From positions 1,209-42,647 of the forward strand of contig PMVV01000165.1 in assembly GCA_003166475.1 (NCBI GenBank): DNA of 41,439 nucleotides. Direction: 5' to 3'. The stretch is from Bryobacterales bacterium (GTDB taxonomy: Bacteria > Acidobacteriota > Terriglobia > Bryobacterales > Bryobacteraceae). Made by a program: the position numbers and the translations under genes. Under the pieces are notes generated by a model, which saw nothing but the letters and a program-made list of their open reading frames with translations, did not search any database and was not told the origin of the DNA. Positions 28,585 to 36,780 of this stretch are shown piece by piece; within the stretch, counting starts at the first letter, position 1; every line of letters begins with the position of its first letter.

Positions 28585-30252
28585 GTGAGGAGGTGGACCC
28601 TGAAACTACGCAAATTGCCCAAGACATTTATCCCTGCAGGTATCCTGATTACGCCGTTGCTACTCTCGACCATCAGCACCAGGAGCTATGCGATTCCGGC
28701 GTTCTCCCGGCAGTACGGCACTTCATGCACGACCTGCCACCTGGACTTTCCCAAGCTCAACGACTTTGGCAAAGCCTTCAAGGATGCCGGGTTCAAATTC
28801 CCGAAAGACGACGAAACGTTCCTGAAGACTCCTCCGGTGATGTTGGGCGCGCCGGCGCAGAAGGATGTCTGGCCGCACACGGTCTGGCCGGGCACCATTC
28901 CGGGCATGCCGCCCATCGGTCTGCGCATGAACAACTTCACGCAATTCACGGGCGCAAACGCGAGCCGCTTCAATGCGCTGGCGGCTCCGGGCACGGTGGC
29001 GCCAGTCATCCCGGGAAGCGATTTCGAGACCGGTTTCTTCAGCGTTTTTATGGCTGGGAACTTCGGCAGCGATATCGCCTTCTGGGTGGATGACGACCTC
29101 AGCGTGGCCGGGGATAACAGCGCGGGCGGCCTGGGAGACGGCTACCTGAAATTTGTCAATGTCGGCCGCTTTCTCAAGCTTCCGACAGACTCGCTTAGCA
29201 TCCGCACAGGCCAATTCGAACTGGACCTGCCGTTCACGCAGGCGCGCAGCATCAACATCAGCCCGTACGACATTTATACCGAAAGCAACGTGGGCGCGAT
29301 CAACTCCATGGTGGCCTTGCAGCAGAACGTGGCGAACCAGTTTAGTTTCGCGGACGGACAGAGGGGCATCGAGTTCAGCGGCGGGCATAGCTATGGCGGT
29401 TACCACTATTCAGTGGCCATCATCGATCAGAACACGACCGGCGTGGATCAAGCCTCCAATGCCAGTATCTACGTTCCCTCGGCCACGGGCGGCTCCAATG
29501 GCGGGGTCGGCTTCGCCTCGGACTCCGGCCTGAAGGATATTTACGCCCGCTTCTCCTACCGGTTTAACCTGGAGCGTGACAGCGAAAGCCGTCACTCTGT
29601 CCAGGCCGCCGGCACGACTGGACCGCGCGACCACACCTTCTTGAGCCTGGGCACGTTCTACCTGCACGGCAAATCTCAACAGGGCGTAGTGGGCGCGGAC
29701 GCCAGCGGGAACCCAAGCACGCTCTACGCGCGCGAGCCCTATTACCGCGCGGGCGGCGATTTCAACTTCAACTACCGCAACTTCAATCTGTTTGGCCTGT
29801 ATATGTTCGCCCGCGACAATAACCTGCTGCCGGTGGATTCGAGCGGTGCCCTGATCCCACTGCCGGTGGGTTCCACTGCCGCGGTACCGGTCGGTTTTAT
29901 TACCAGCGTGCCCGCCAAGTTCAACGGCGGATTCGTGCAGGCCGATTACCTGGTTCTGCCGTGGATCATGGCCATCGGGCGCTGGGATGGCGTCAACTCC
30001 AGCGCCGACCGCATCAACGGACTGGCGCTCAACAGCGGAACGGCTTATTTCGGACCGCTCAACTCCACGCGCAACCGCTTCACGCCCGGCATTCAATTCC
30101 TGATCCACCCGAACATCAAAGCCTCCTTTGAATACCAGTTCCGGCCCAAGCAGTTTGTCCAGACGGTCACCGACCCCTCGACCGGACTGCAGGAGCCGCT
30201 CAGCCCCTTCCGGGTCAATACGGCAGTTGTGGCTCTGGAATTCGTTTATTGA
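28585..30252 (+). CDS. outer-membrane monoheme cytochrome-porin-like protein (Cyc2-like architecture)
   Basis: GTG 28585 behind gaggcggag; signal peptide; 'PAFSRQYGTSCTTCHLDFPKLNDFGKAFKDAGF' (one CxxCH); ~450-aa barrel-like region ending VVALEFVY; maximal ORF starts 28519. Confidence 0.65.
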   Translation: MRRWTLKLRKLPKTFIPAGILITPLLLSTISTRSYAIPAFSRQYGTSCTTCHLDFPKLNDFGKAFKDAGFKFPKDDETFLKTPPVMLGAPAQKDVWPHTVWPGTIPGMPPIGLRMNNFTQFTGANASRFNALAAPGTVAPVIPGSDFETGFFSVFMAGNFGSDIAFWVDDDLSVAGDNSAGGLGDGYLKFVNVGRFLKLPTDSLSIRTGQFELDLPFTQARSINISPYDIYTESNVGAINSMVALQQNVANQFSFADGQRGIEFSGGHSYGGYHYSVAIIDQNTTGVDQASNASIYVPSATGGSNGGVGFASDSGLKDIYARFSYRFNLERDSESRHSVQAAGTTGPRDHTFLSLGTFYLHGKSQQGVVGADASGNPSTLYAREPYYRAGGDFNFNYRNFNLFGLYMFARDNNLLPVDSSGALIPLPVGSTAAVPVGFITSVPAKFNGGFVQADYLVLPWIMAIGRWDGVNSSADRINGLALNSGTAYFGPLNSTRNRFTPGIQFLIHPNIKASFEYQFRPKQFVQTVTDPSTGLQEPLSPFRVNTAVVALEFVY

Positions 30253-30300
30253 CCCCGGGAAGTTCTACAATTAACAGAGATGAAAGGAAGGAACCGTTCT

Positions 30301-30873
30301 ATGAAGAGAGTGGTACTCGTTTTACTCGCAGCTTCGCTGGCCGCTTACGCGGCCAACATCAGCGGTAAGGTCACCGCGGGCAAGGGCACTTCGGTGGTGT
30401 ATGTGGATGCCGTTGCCGGCAAGACGTTTCCCGCACCCGCCAAGCCTCAGGTGATGGATCAGAAGCAGTTGCTGTTCGCGCCGCACATCCTGGTGGTGCA
30501 AGTGGGAACAACGGTGGAGTTTCTGAACAGCGACAAAGTGGCGCACAACATTTTTTGGCCGGCGATCAGCGGCAATAAAAAGCTGGGACACAATCTGGGC
30601 ACTTGGCCCACAGGGCAGAAGCGCGACTTCAAGTTCGACGCGCCGGGAATCGTGCCGTTGCTCTGCAACGTGCACCCGGAAATGTCCGGGTTCCTGGTGG
30701 TGACGCCGACGCCCTATTTCGCCGAGACCGACGCCGAAGGCAATTTCAAAATTGCCGATGTGCCGGCCGGCAGCTACACACTCGTAGCATGGCACGAGGG
30801 CATGAAGACGCCGCAATCGAAGCCTGTAACCGTGGGCGGCGATGTGACGGTCGATTTCGCGCTCTCCAAATAA
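30301..30873 (+). CDS. periplasmic cupredoxin with carboxypeptidase-regulatory-like tail
   Basis: signal peptide MKRVVLVLLAASLAAYA; type-1 Cu ligands 'SDKVAHNIFW' and 'LLCNVHPEM'; 'DAEGNFKIADVPAGSYTLVAWHEGMK'. Confidence 0.82.
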   Translation: MKRVVLVLLAASLAAYAANISGKVTAGKGTSVVYVDAVAGKTFPAPAKPQVMDQKQLLFAPHILVVQVGTTVEFLNSDKVAHNIFWPAISGNKKLGHNLGTWPTGQKRDFKFDAPGIVPLLCNVHPEMSGFLVVTPTPYFAETDAEGNFKIADVPAGSYTLVAWHEGMKTPQSKPVTVGGDVTVDFALSK

Positions 30874-30879
30874 GCTCGC

Positions 30880-32826
30880 ATGCTGACGCGCTTTCGCGAC
30901 AAGAAAGTCGACCGCGACTGGCTGAACAGCAACTTTCCCTGCATGATGGCGTGTCCGGCCGGCACCAACGCCGGCCGGTACGTTTCACTCATCGCGGAAG
31001 GGCGGTTCGAGGAGGCGTATCGCTACGCCCGCGATCCGAACCCGATGGCCAGCATCTGCGGCCGCGTCTGCGCGCACCCTTGTGAAACGGCCTGCCGCCG
31101 CGGCGCCGTGGACAAGCCCATCCAGATCCGCGCCCTGAAGCGCATGCTGACGGAGCGCTACGGCCCGGAATCCCGGCACCCCTTGCGCATCGACCGGCAG
31201 CGTGCCGCGCCGCAACCGTACCGCGTTGCCGTAGTCGGCAGCGGTCCCGTGGGGCTCTCGGCGGCGCACGACCTGGGCCTGATGGGTTACGCCGTCACCA
31301 TCTTCGAAGCCGCACCGGTGGCCGGCGGCATGCTCAAACTGGGCATCCCGGAATACCGCCTGCCGCGCAGCGTGGTGGAAGCGCAGGTGCGCGAGATTCT
31401 GGAAGCCGGCGATATCACGCTCAAGCTCAACCAGGCCGCCGGCCGCGATTTCACGATCTCCGGATTGCGCCAACAGGGCTTCGACGCGGTAGTCATCGCC
31501 GTCGGCGCGCACCGCAGCCGCGACCTTTCCATACCGGGCGTGGATCTCGACGGGGTCCACAAGGCTGTCGATTTTCTGCTCAACGCCAACCTGGGCTACC
31601 GCTTCACTATCGGCAAGAAGGTAGTCGTGATCGGCGGCGGAAACGTGGCCATGGATGTGGCCCGGTCGGCCGCTCGTGAAGTACTGCGGCAGCACGCCGG
31701 CGCTCCGGAAGAAGCCGTTCCGAGCGAGGAGAATGTCGCCGCCCTGGCCGCGCACGAGATGGTGGACGTTTCGCTGTCGGCCCTCCGCCTGGGCGCGCAG
31801 GAGGTCAGCATCGTCTGCCTGGAAAATCGCAAGGAGATGCCGGCGGCCTTGGAAGAGATCGAGGAAGCGCAGACCGAGGGCATCATTCTGCATGACGGCA
31901 GGGGTCCGCATCGCGTGCTGGGGCGCGACGGCAAAGTGACCGGCCTCGAAACATTGAAGACCATGCATGTTTTCGACGCCAACGGGCGGTTCAACCCCGC
32001 ATTCTACGAGAACAGCGAATCCGTCATCGAGTGCGACACCGTCATCCTGGCTATCGGGCAGGCTCCCAACCTGGACTTTCTGAAACCCGAAGACGGCGTG
32101 CGGGTGTCCCCGCGCGGGCTGGTCGTGGCGGACCGCGAAACCCTCATGACCTCGGCGGCCGGCGTGTTCGCGGGCGGAGACTGCGTGTTCGGGCCGCGCC
32201 TGATCATCGACAGCGTGGGCGACGGCAAGCGCATCGCCATCGCCATCGACGAGCACCTCACCGGGCGGAAGCATCCCGATCCGGAGATTGTGGTGGAAGT
32301 GCTCGATCACCACCGCATGTTTGCGGATTTCATGAATTTGTCGCGCCAGCCGGTGCCCATGCTGCCGCTGGAGCGTCGCACCGGCGTGACGGAAGTGGAG
32401 ATCGGCTTCGACGAGCAATCGGCCATGGCCGAGGCGCGCCGCTGTCTACGCTGCTGGGTCAACACCGTATTCGAAGGCAACGAACCGGATGGCTCGCAGT
32501 GCATCCTATGCGGCGGCTGCGCGGATGTTTGCCCGGAGGAGTGCCTGCGGATCGTGCCGCTGGAGCAGATCGAGTTTCCGCCCGAAGTGCTGGGCGAGAT
32601 CCGCGCCAACGAGCAGCTTTACCGCGTGGAGTTGGATGATGTGGCGGCGGAAGAGCTGGGCGTGATTACCGGTTCGGCCATGCTCAAGGACGAAACCCGA
32701 TGTATCCGGTGCGGCCTGTGCGCGGAACGCTGCCCGGTGAATGTGATCACCATGGAGGCGTACAGCATTGTGGGGCAGGATGAAATCCTGCGCGCCGATT
32801 GCCAATCGGCGCAAACTCGCCACTGA
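30880..32826 (+). CDS. GltD/NfnL-like FAD-dependent NAD(P) oxidoreductase with N-terminal [4Fe-4S] domain and C-terminal 2x[4Fe-4S] ferredoxin domain
   Basis: 'CMMACPAGTNAGRYVSLIAEGRFEEAYRYARDPNPMASICGRVCAHPCETAC', Rossmann 'VAVVGSGPVGLSAAHDL' and 'KVVVIGGGNVAMDVARSA', ferredoxin 'CILCGGCADVCPEEC' and 'CIRCGLCAERCPVNV'. Confidence 0.9.
   Translation: MLTRFRDKKVDRDWLNSNFPCMMACPAGTNAGRYVSLIAEGRFEEAYRYARDPNPMASICGRVCAHPCETACRRGAVDKPIQIRALKRMLTERYGPESRHPLRIDRQRAAPQPYRVAVVGSGPVGLSAAHDLGLMGYAVTIFEAAPVAGGMLKLGIPEYRLPRSVVEAQVREILEAGDITLKLNQAAGRDFTISGLRQQGFDAVVIAVGAHRSRDLSIPGVDLDGVHKAVDFLLNANLGYRFTIGKKVVVIGGGNVAMDVARSAAREVLRQHAGAPEEAVPSEENVAALAAHEMVDVSLSALRLGAQEVSIVCLENRKEMPAALEEIEEAQTEGIILHDGRGPHRVLGRDGKVTGLETLKTMHVFDANGRFNPAFYENSESVIECDTVILAIGQAPNLDFLKPEDGVRVSPRGLVVADRETLMTSAAGVFAGGDCVFGPRLIIDSVGDGKRIAIAIDEHLTGRKHPDPEIVVEVLDHHRMFADFMNLSRQPVPMLPLERRTGVTEVEIGFDEQSAMAEARRCLRCWVNTVFEGNEPDGSQCILCGGCADVCPEECLRIVPLEQIEFPPEVLGEIRANEQLYRVELDDVAAEELGVITGSAMLKDETRCIRCGLCAERCPVNVITMEAYSIVGQDEILRADCQSAQTRH
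32775..32812. repeat. REP-like double hairpin inside the 3' end of the oxidoreductase CDS
   Basis: gcaggat-gaa-atcctgc (32775-32791) and gcgccgatt-gcc-aatcggcgc (32792-32812). Confidence 0.9.
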
Positions 32827-32836
32827 AGGAACAAGC

Positions 32837-33307
32837 ATGCCAGAAGACGACAAAACACAACCCACCCGGCGCGAGGCGTTCATCAAGCTGGGAGTCGGCT
32901 CGGTAGCCGTAGCCTGCGCGGGTGCAGGCGTGTTTGGATATTCTTATCTCTCCCCCAACGTACTCTACGAGCCGTCGCCGATCGCCAACGCGGGCAAGCC
33001 GGACCGCTATCCGCTCGGTTCCGTCAACCAGGATCTGGAAGCCGGTATCTACATCATTCATAGCCCGGAGGGTTTCTACGCGCTATCCGCCACGTGTACC
33101 CATCTCGGCTGCCTCACGGTGTGGAATGCCGACCTGGATATCATCGCCTGCCCGTGTCATGGCAGCAAGTTCAGCAAACAGGGCGTGAAGCTGGAGGGGC
33201 CCGCACCGCGCGGCCTGCCCTGGCTCAAAGTCTGGCTCGGCGATGAAGGTGAACTGCTGGTGGATCGCGCCTCCGTCATTCCGCCCAAGCAATACCTGAG
33301 GACCTGA
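32837..33307 (+). CDS. Rieske [2Fe-2S] iron-sulfur protein
   Basis: Tat-type N-terminus '[29 protein letters not shown]'; 'CTHLGC' and 'CPCHGSKFS'. Confidence 0.95.
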   Translation: MPEDDKTQPTRREAFIKLGVGSVAVACAGAGVFGYSYLSPNVLYEPSPIANAGKPDRYPLGSVNQDLEAGIYIIHSPEGFYALSATCTHLGCLTVWNADLDIIACPCHGSKFSKQGVKLEGPAPRGLPWLKVWLGDEGELLVDRASVIPPKQYLRT

Positions 33308-34035
33308 TGACTCTTCAAGACATCCGCGACACTCGCGTCTGGCGCTCCGTCTTCCGCGGCGGCAGCGGCGCCAACAATCTGCGCCGCTCGATGGCCATCC
33401 AGCAGAACGTCTTCCTGCACCTGGCCTCGGTCAAGGCCCGCGAACGAGCCCTCCAATTCAGCGTGACGTGGTACCTGGGAACGCTCAGTTTCGGCACTTT
33501 CGCGATCCTGGTCGTCACCGGCATCCTGCTGATGCTCTACTACCATCCGTCGGTGCCGCAAGCCTACGCGGATATGAAGGACCTGCAATTCGTGGTCTCG
33601 GCCGGGGTGTTCCTGCGTAACCTGCACCGCTGGTCGGCGCACACCATGGTGCTGCTGGTCTTCGCGCACATGTTCAAGGTGTTCTACCGCGGCGCGTATC
33701 GGAAGCCGCGCGAGTTCAACTGGGTTGTCGGGGTGGTCCTGCTCATCCTCACGCTGCTGCTCAGCTACACAGGCTACCTGCTGCCCTGGGACCAGTTGGC
33801 CTACTGGGCCATCACGGTGGGGTCGAATATTATGTCCGCCGTGCCGGTGATGGGCCAGAAGGTCCGCTTCCTGATGCTGGGCGGCAATACCGTAAACGCC
33901 AACGCTCTGCTGCGCTTCTATGTGTTGCACTGCGTGATTCTGCCGCTGGCGGCGATTCTGTTCATCGCCGTGCACTTCTGGCGCATCCGCAAGGACGGAG
34001 GCCTGTACACGGGCCATAAGGAATCCCATGAGTGA
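33307..34035 (+). CDS. cytochrome b6-type N-terminal subunit
   Basis: '[28 protein letters not shown]' (H-13-H) and '[30 protein letters not shown]' (H-14-H, b6-like). Confidence 0.95.
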   Translation: MTLQDIRDTRVWRSVFRGGSGANNLRRSMAIQQNVFLHLASVKARERALQFSVTWYLGTLSFGTFAILVVTGILLMLYYHPSVPQAYADMKDLQFVVSAGVFLRNLHRWSAHTMVLLVFAHMFKVFYRGAYRKPREFNWVVGVVLLILTLLLSYTGYLLPWDQLAYWAITVGSNIMSAVPVMGQKVRFLMLGGNTVNANALLRFYVLHCVILPLAAILFIAVHFWRIRKDGGLYTGHKESHE

Positions 34036-34735
34036 GCCGCCCAATCCCAAGTTCGCCGCGCAATTCGATTCCGACGCGCGCCGCACGCCGGTGCGCGTGG
34101 CGTTCGTCACGCGCCGCACTTCGCCGCAGGTAAAAGCCCAGGACGATTCCGTGGTGATGACCTATCCGGAAGGCCTCTTCCGGGCGGCCGTGGCCATTGA
34201 GATTCTGGCCATCGCGCTGGTGGTCGTATCGCTGATTTGGGATGCGCCTCTCGAAGAACTGGCCGACGCCATGCACACCCCCAATCCGGCCAAGGCGCCC
34301 TGGTACTTTCTGGGCTTGCAGGAATTGTTGCACTACTTCCCGCCGTTCGTGGCTGGCGTGCTGATTCCAACCATGGTGGTGCTGGCGCTGATCGTGATTC
34401 CGTACTTCGACATCAACATCGAATCCGACGGCGTTTGGCTGCGCAACCGCGAGCGGCGGCTGCGCATTTTCATTGGAGCGCTGGTAGTGTTCACCGCAAT
34501 CATGCTGGTCTTCCACGTCTACGCGGTGCTGATTCCCACGCTGCTGATTGCGGGCTTCATGCTGACCGCCGCGGCGGGTCCGCCGGAGCCCTCGCGCTTC
34601 CGGCGATGGCTGGTTTCGAAACCGCTCTCTTTCTGGATCATGACGTGGTTCCTGGTGCAGGCCGGAATTCTGACGGTGATCGGGACATTTTTCCGCGGCG
34701 CGGGCTGGTCGTGGGTGTGGCCCTGGAGGAGTTGA
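34028..34735 (+). CDS. cytochrome b subunit IV-like C-terminal subunit with APWY motif
   Basis: '[50 protein letters not shown]'; overlaps cyt b6 by 8 nt. Confidence 0.9.
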   Translation: MSEPPNPKFAAQFDSDARRTPVRVAFVTRRTSPQVKAQDDSVVMTYPEGLFRAAVAIEILAIALVVVSLIWDAPLEELADAMHTPNPAKAPWYFLGLQELLHYFPPFVAGVLIPTMVVLALIVIPYFDINIESDGVWLRNRERRLRIFIGALVVFTAIMLVFHVYAVLIPTLLIAGFMLTAAAGPPEPSRFRRWLVSKPLSFWIMTWFLVQAGILTVIGTFFRGAGWSWVWPWRS

Positions 34736-34740
34736 ACGCC

Positions 34741-36780
34741 ATGCGACAGAAGATACAAAAGGTGTGGCAGTTCCTCTTCGGCGATAGCGCGCGCGCTTTC
34801 GGCACGCTCAGCGTGATCCTGCTGATCTGCCTGGCGATCGCCCCGGCCAAGGATCGCTTCCGGGAGTGGACCCGCTATCAGCAGAAGTACCTCCGCCTGA
34901 TTCGCGGGCGTGGCGAAGCCGCCACCCTACAGCGGCGTTTCCAGGGCGGACTGCAGCAGATCTGGATGCCGGAGTTGGGCGTAACGGATCGCTGCGGCAC
35001 CTGTCACCTGGGCTTAAAGGAAGCCAGCCTGTGGGACGTGAGCACGCAACCGTTCCGGCCGCATCCGCCGATTCCGCATTCCCTCACCGAGTTCGGATGC
35101 GTGATGTGTCATCGCGGCCAAGGCGCCGCCACCGGAGTCGAGGAAGCGCACCGCAGCACGCTGGCCTGGGAGCAACCCATTCTGCCCGCGCGCTATTTGG
35201 AAGCTGGGTGCGGTCAGTGCCACGCGAATACGCTGACCGGCACGCCGCAATTGAACCTGGGACGGCAACTGCTGACGCGTTACGACTGCGTGTCGTGCCA
35301 TGTCCTGAAAATGCCTGACGGCCAGCGGATGGCATCCACAACCGATGCTCCCCCACTAACCCATATCGCCGAAAAGACCACCCGCGAGTGGACGTTCGCC
35401 TGGCTCAAGAATCCGCAGGCTTACGCCGTCACCGCGACGATGCCCAACTTCCAACTGAGCGATGCGGATGCGCGCGACATCTCCGCATTTCTGATGTCCA
35501 GTGGGGCAGGCTCTCAGCCTGCGCGGGCCTCTCAGGCCCGCTCCTCCCCCGACGTCGCCGCCGACGCCGCAGCCGGCGCCAGCGTATACGGCGAATCGTT
35601 CTGCGCGTCCTGCCATGCCACCGTGAATGCGGCGGGCATGCTGGTGGGTGGCGACGTGGGACCCGAACTAACGCGCATCGGCTCCAAGGTGAAGCCGGAG
35701 TGGCTCGGCGAGTGGCTGCACAATCCCAAAACCTACGATCCCGGCACCGCCATGCCCCACTACCGCTTCGACCAGAAGCAGCTCGGCCCGCTGCGCGCCT
35801 TCATCGAAGCCAAGACCGATTCCGATTTCCTGGCGAATGTGCACCTGGAACCCGCCACGCCGGAGCAGATAGCGCACGGCAAGGCGTTGGTGACGGAGCG
35901 CGGCTGCGCCTCCTGCCACGAAATCAACGGCATCTCCAAACCTGCCAACTTCGCGCCGGAACTGACCGTGGTGGGCAGCGAGTCGCTCATGAAGATCGTG
36001 TTTGCGCCGGGAGTGGAGCATACGCTGCCGGACTATTTGCGGGCCAAGATCAGGCAGCCGCATGCTTTCCCCAGCGCCAAAATGCCGCAATACACCTTCA
36101 CCGAGGCGCAGGTGGATGCCTTGGTCACGGCCCTGCTGGCGCAGACCGAACGCGCCCGGACCCTGCCGGCTGCGTTGCGCGTGGCAGGCAAGCGCGAATC
36201 CGGTTATCGTCCCGCGGGCAAAGCCGGTCAATTGATGGCCGACATGAATTGTTTCAGTTGCCACGCCATCAACGGCCGCGGCGGCAACATGGCGCCCGAT
36301 CTGACGTGGGAAGGCAGCTCCGTCCAGCGCCGCTGGCTGGTCAGCTTCATGAAGAACCCCAACACGCTGCGTCCCGCGCTGATCCGCCGCATGCCGCGCT
36401 TCAACGTGACGGACGCGGAGGCCGAGACCATCGCGGACTACGTATCGACCGTTTATCAGACGCCCGACTTCGATCGAGACGCGATAGACCCGGCCAAGTT
36501 CAGCGCGGCCGATATCGAACTGGGCAAGCAGTTGTTCTACTCGAAGTATGCATGCCAGTCCTGCCACATCGTCGATCCGCAGAACGACAAGGGCTATATT
36601 GGTCCCACGCTCACGCAGGTGGGCGCGCGGCTCAACGCGGCTTGGATCTTCCATTGGCTGAAAGATCCGCAGGCCTTGCGGCCCGGAACTGTAGAACCCA
36701 ACCGGAACTTGAGCGATGCGGATGCCCGCGCGCTGACGGCCTTCCTGATGAAACAGAACAAGGAGGTGGCTAAGAAATGA
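34741..36780 (+). CDS. membrane-anchored octaheme c-type cytochrome
   Basis: N-terminal TM; eight CxxCH motifs (CGTCH, CVMCH, CGQCH, CVSCH, CASCH, CASCH, CFSCH, CQSCH); maximal ORF from 34237 overruns subunit IV. Confidence 0.92.
   Translation: MRQKIQKVWQFLFGDSARAFGTLSVILLICLAIAPAKDRFREWTRYQQKYLRLIRGRGEAATLQRRFQGGLQQIWMPELGVTDRCGTCHLGLKEASLWDVSTQPFRPHPPIPHSLTEFGCVMCHRGQGAATGVEEAHRSTLAWEQPILPARYLEAGCGQCHANTLTGTPQLNLGRQLLTRYDCVSCHVLKMPDGQRMASTTDAPPLTHIAEKTTREWTFAWLKNPQAYAVTATMPNFQLSDADARDISAFLMSSGAGSQPARASQARSSPDVAADAAAGASVYGESFCASCHATVNAAGMLVGGDVGPELTRIGSKVKPEWLGEWLHNPKTYDPGTAMPHYRFDQKQLGPLRAFIEAKTDSDFLANVHLEPATPEQIAHGKALVTERGCASCHEINGISKPANFAPELTVVGSESLMKIVFAPGVEHTLPDYLRAKIRQPHAFPSAKMPQYTFTEAQVDALVTALLAQTERARTLPAALRVAGKRESGYRPAGKAGQLMADMNCFSCHAINGRGGNMAPDLTWEGSSVQRRWLVSFMKNPNTLRPALIRRMPRFNVTDAEAETIADYVSTVYQTPDFDRDAIDPAKFSAADIELGKQLFYSKYACQSCHIVDPQNDKGYIGPTLTQVGARLNAAWIFHWLKDPQALRPGTVEPNRNLSDADARALTAFLMKQNKEVAKK
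35506..35541. repeat. REP-like double hairpin inside the octaheme cytochrome CDS
   Basis: gcaggct-ctc-agcctgc (35506-35522) and gcgggcct-ctc-aggcccgc (35523-35541). Confidence 0.9.

Noticed and set aside
28559-28615. Riboswitch (c-di-GMP-like) in the leader of the heme-barrel gene
   Set aside because: Only vague similarity (ctacgcaaa); conserved core and stems not present.
30880-32826. Calling the oxidoreductase glutamate synthase small subunit (gltD)
   Set aside because: No large subunit nearby, an extra C-terminal ferredoxin domain, and genomic context of a Rieske/cyt b complex.
34237-34740. N-terminal 168 codons of ORF 34237-36780
   Set aside because: Overlaps subunit IV in another frame; the true cytochrome start is most likely ATG 34741, followed by a TM anchor.
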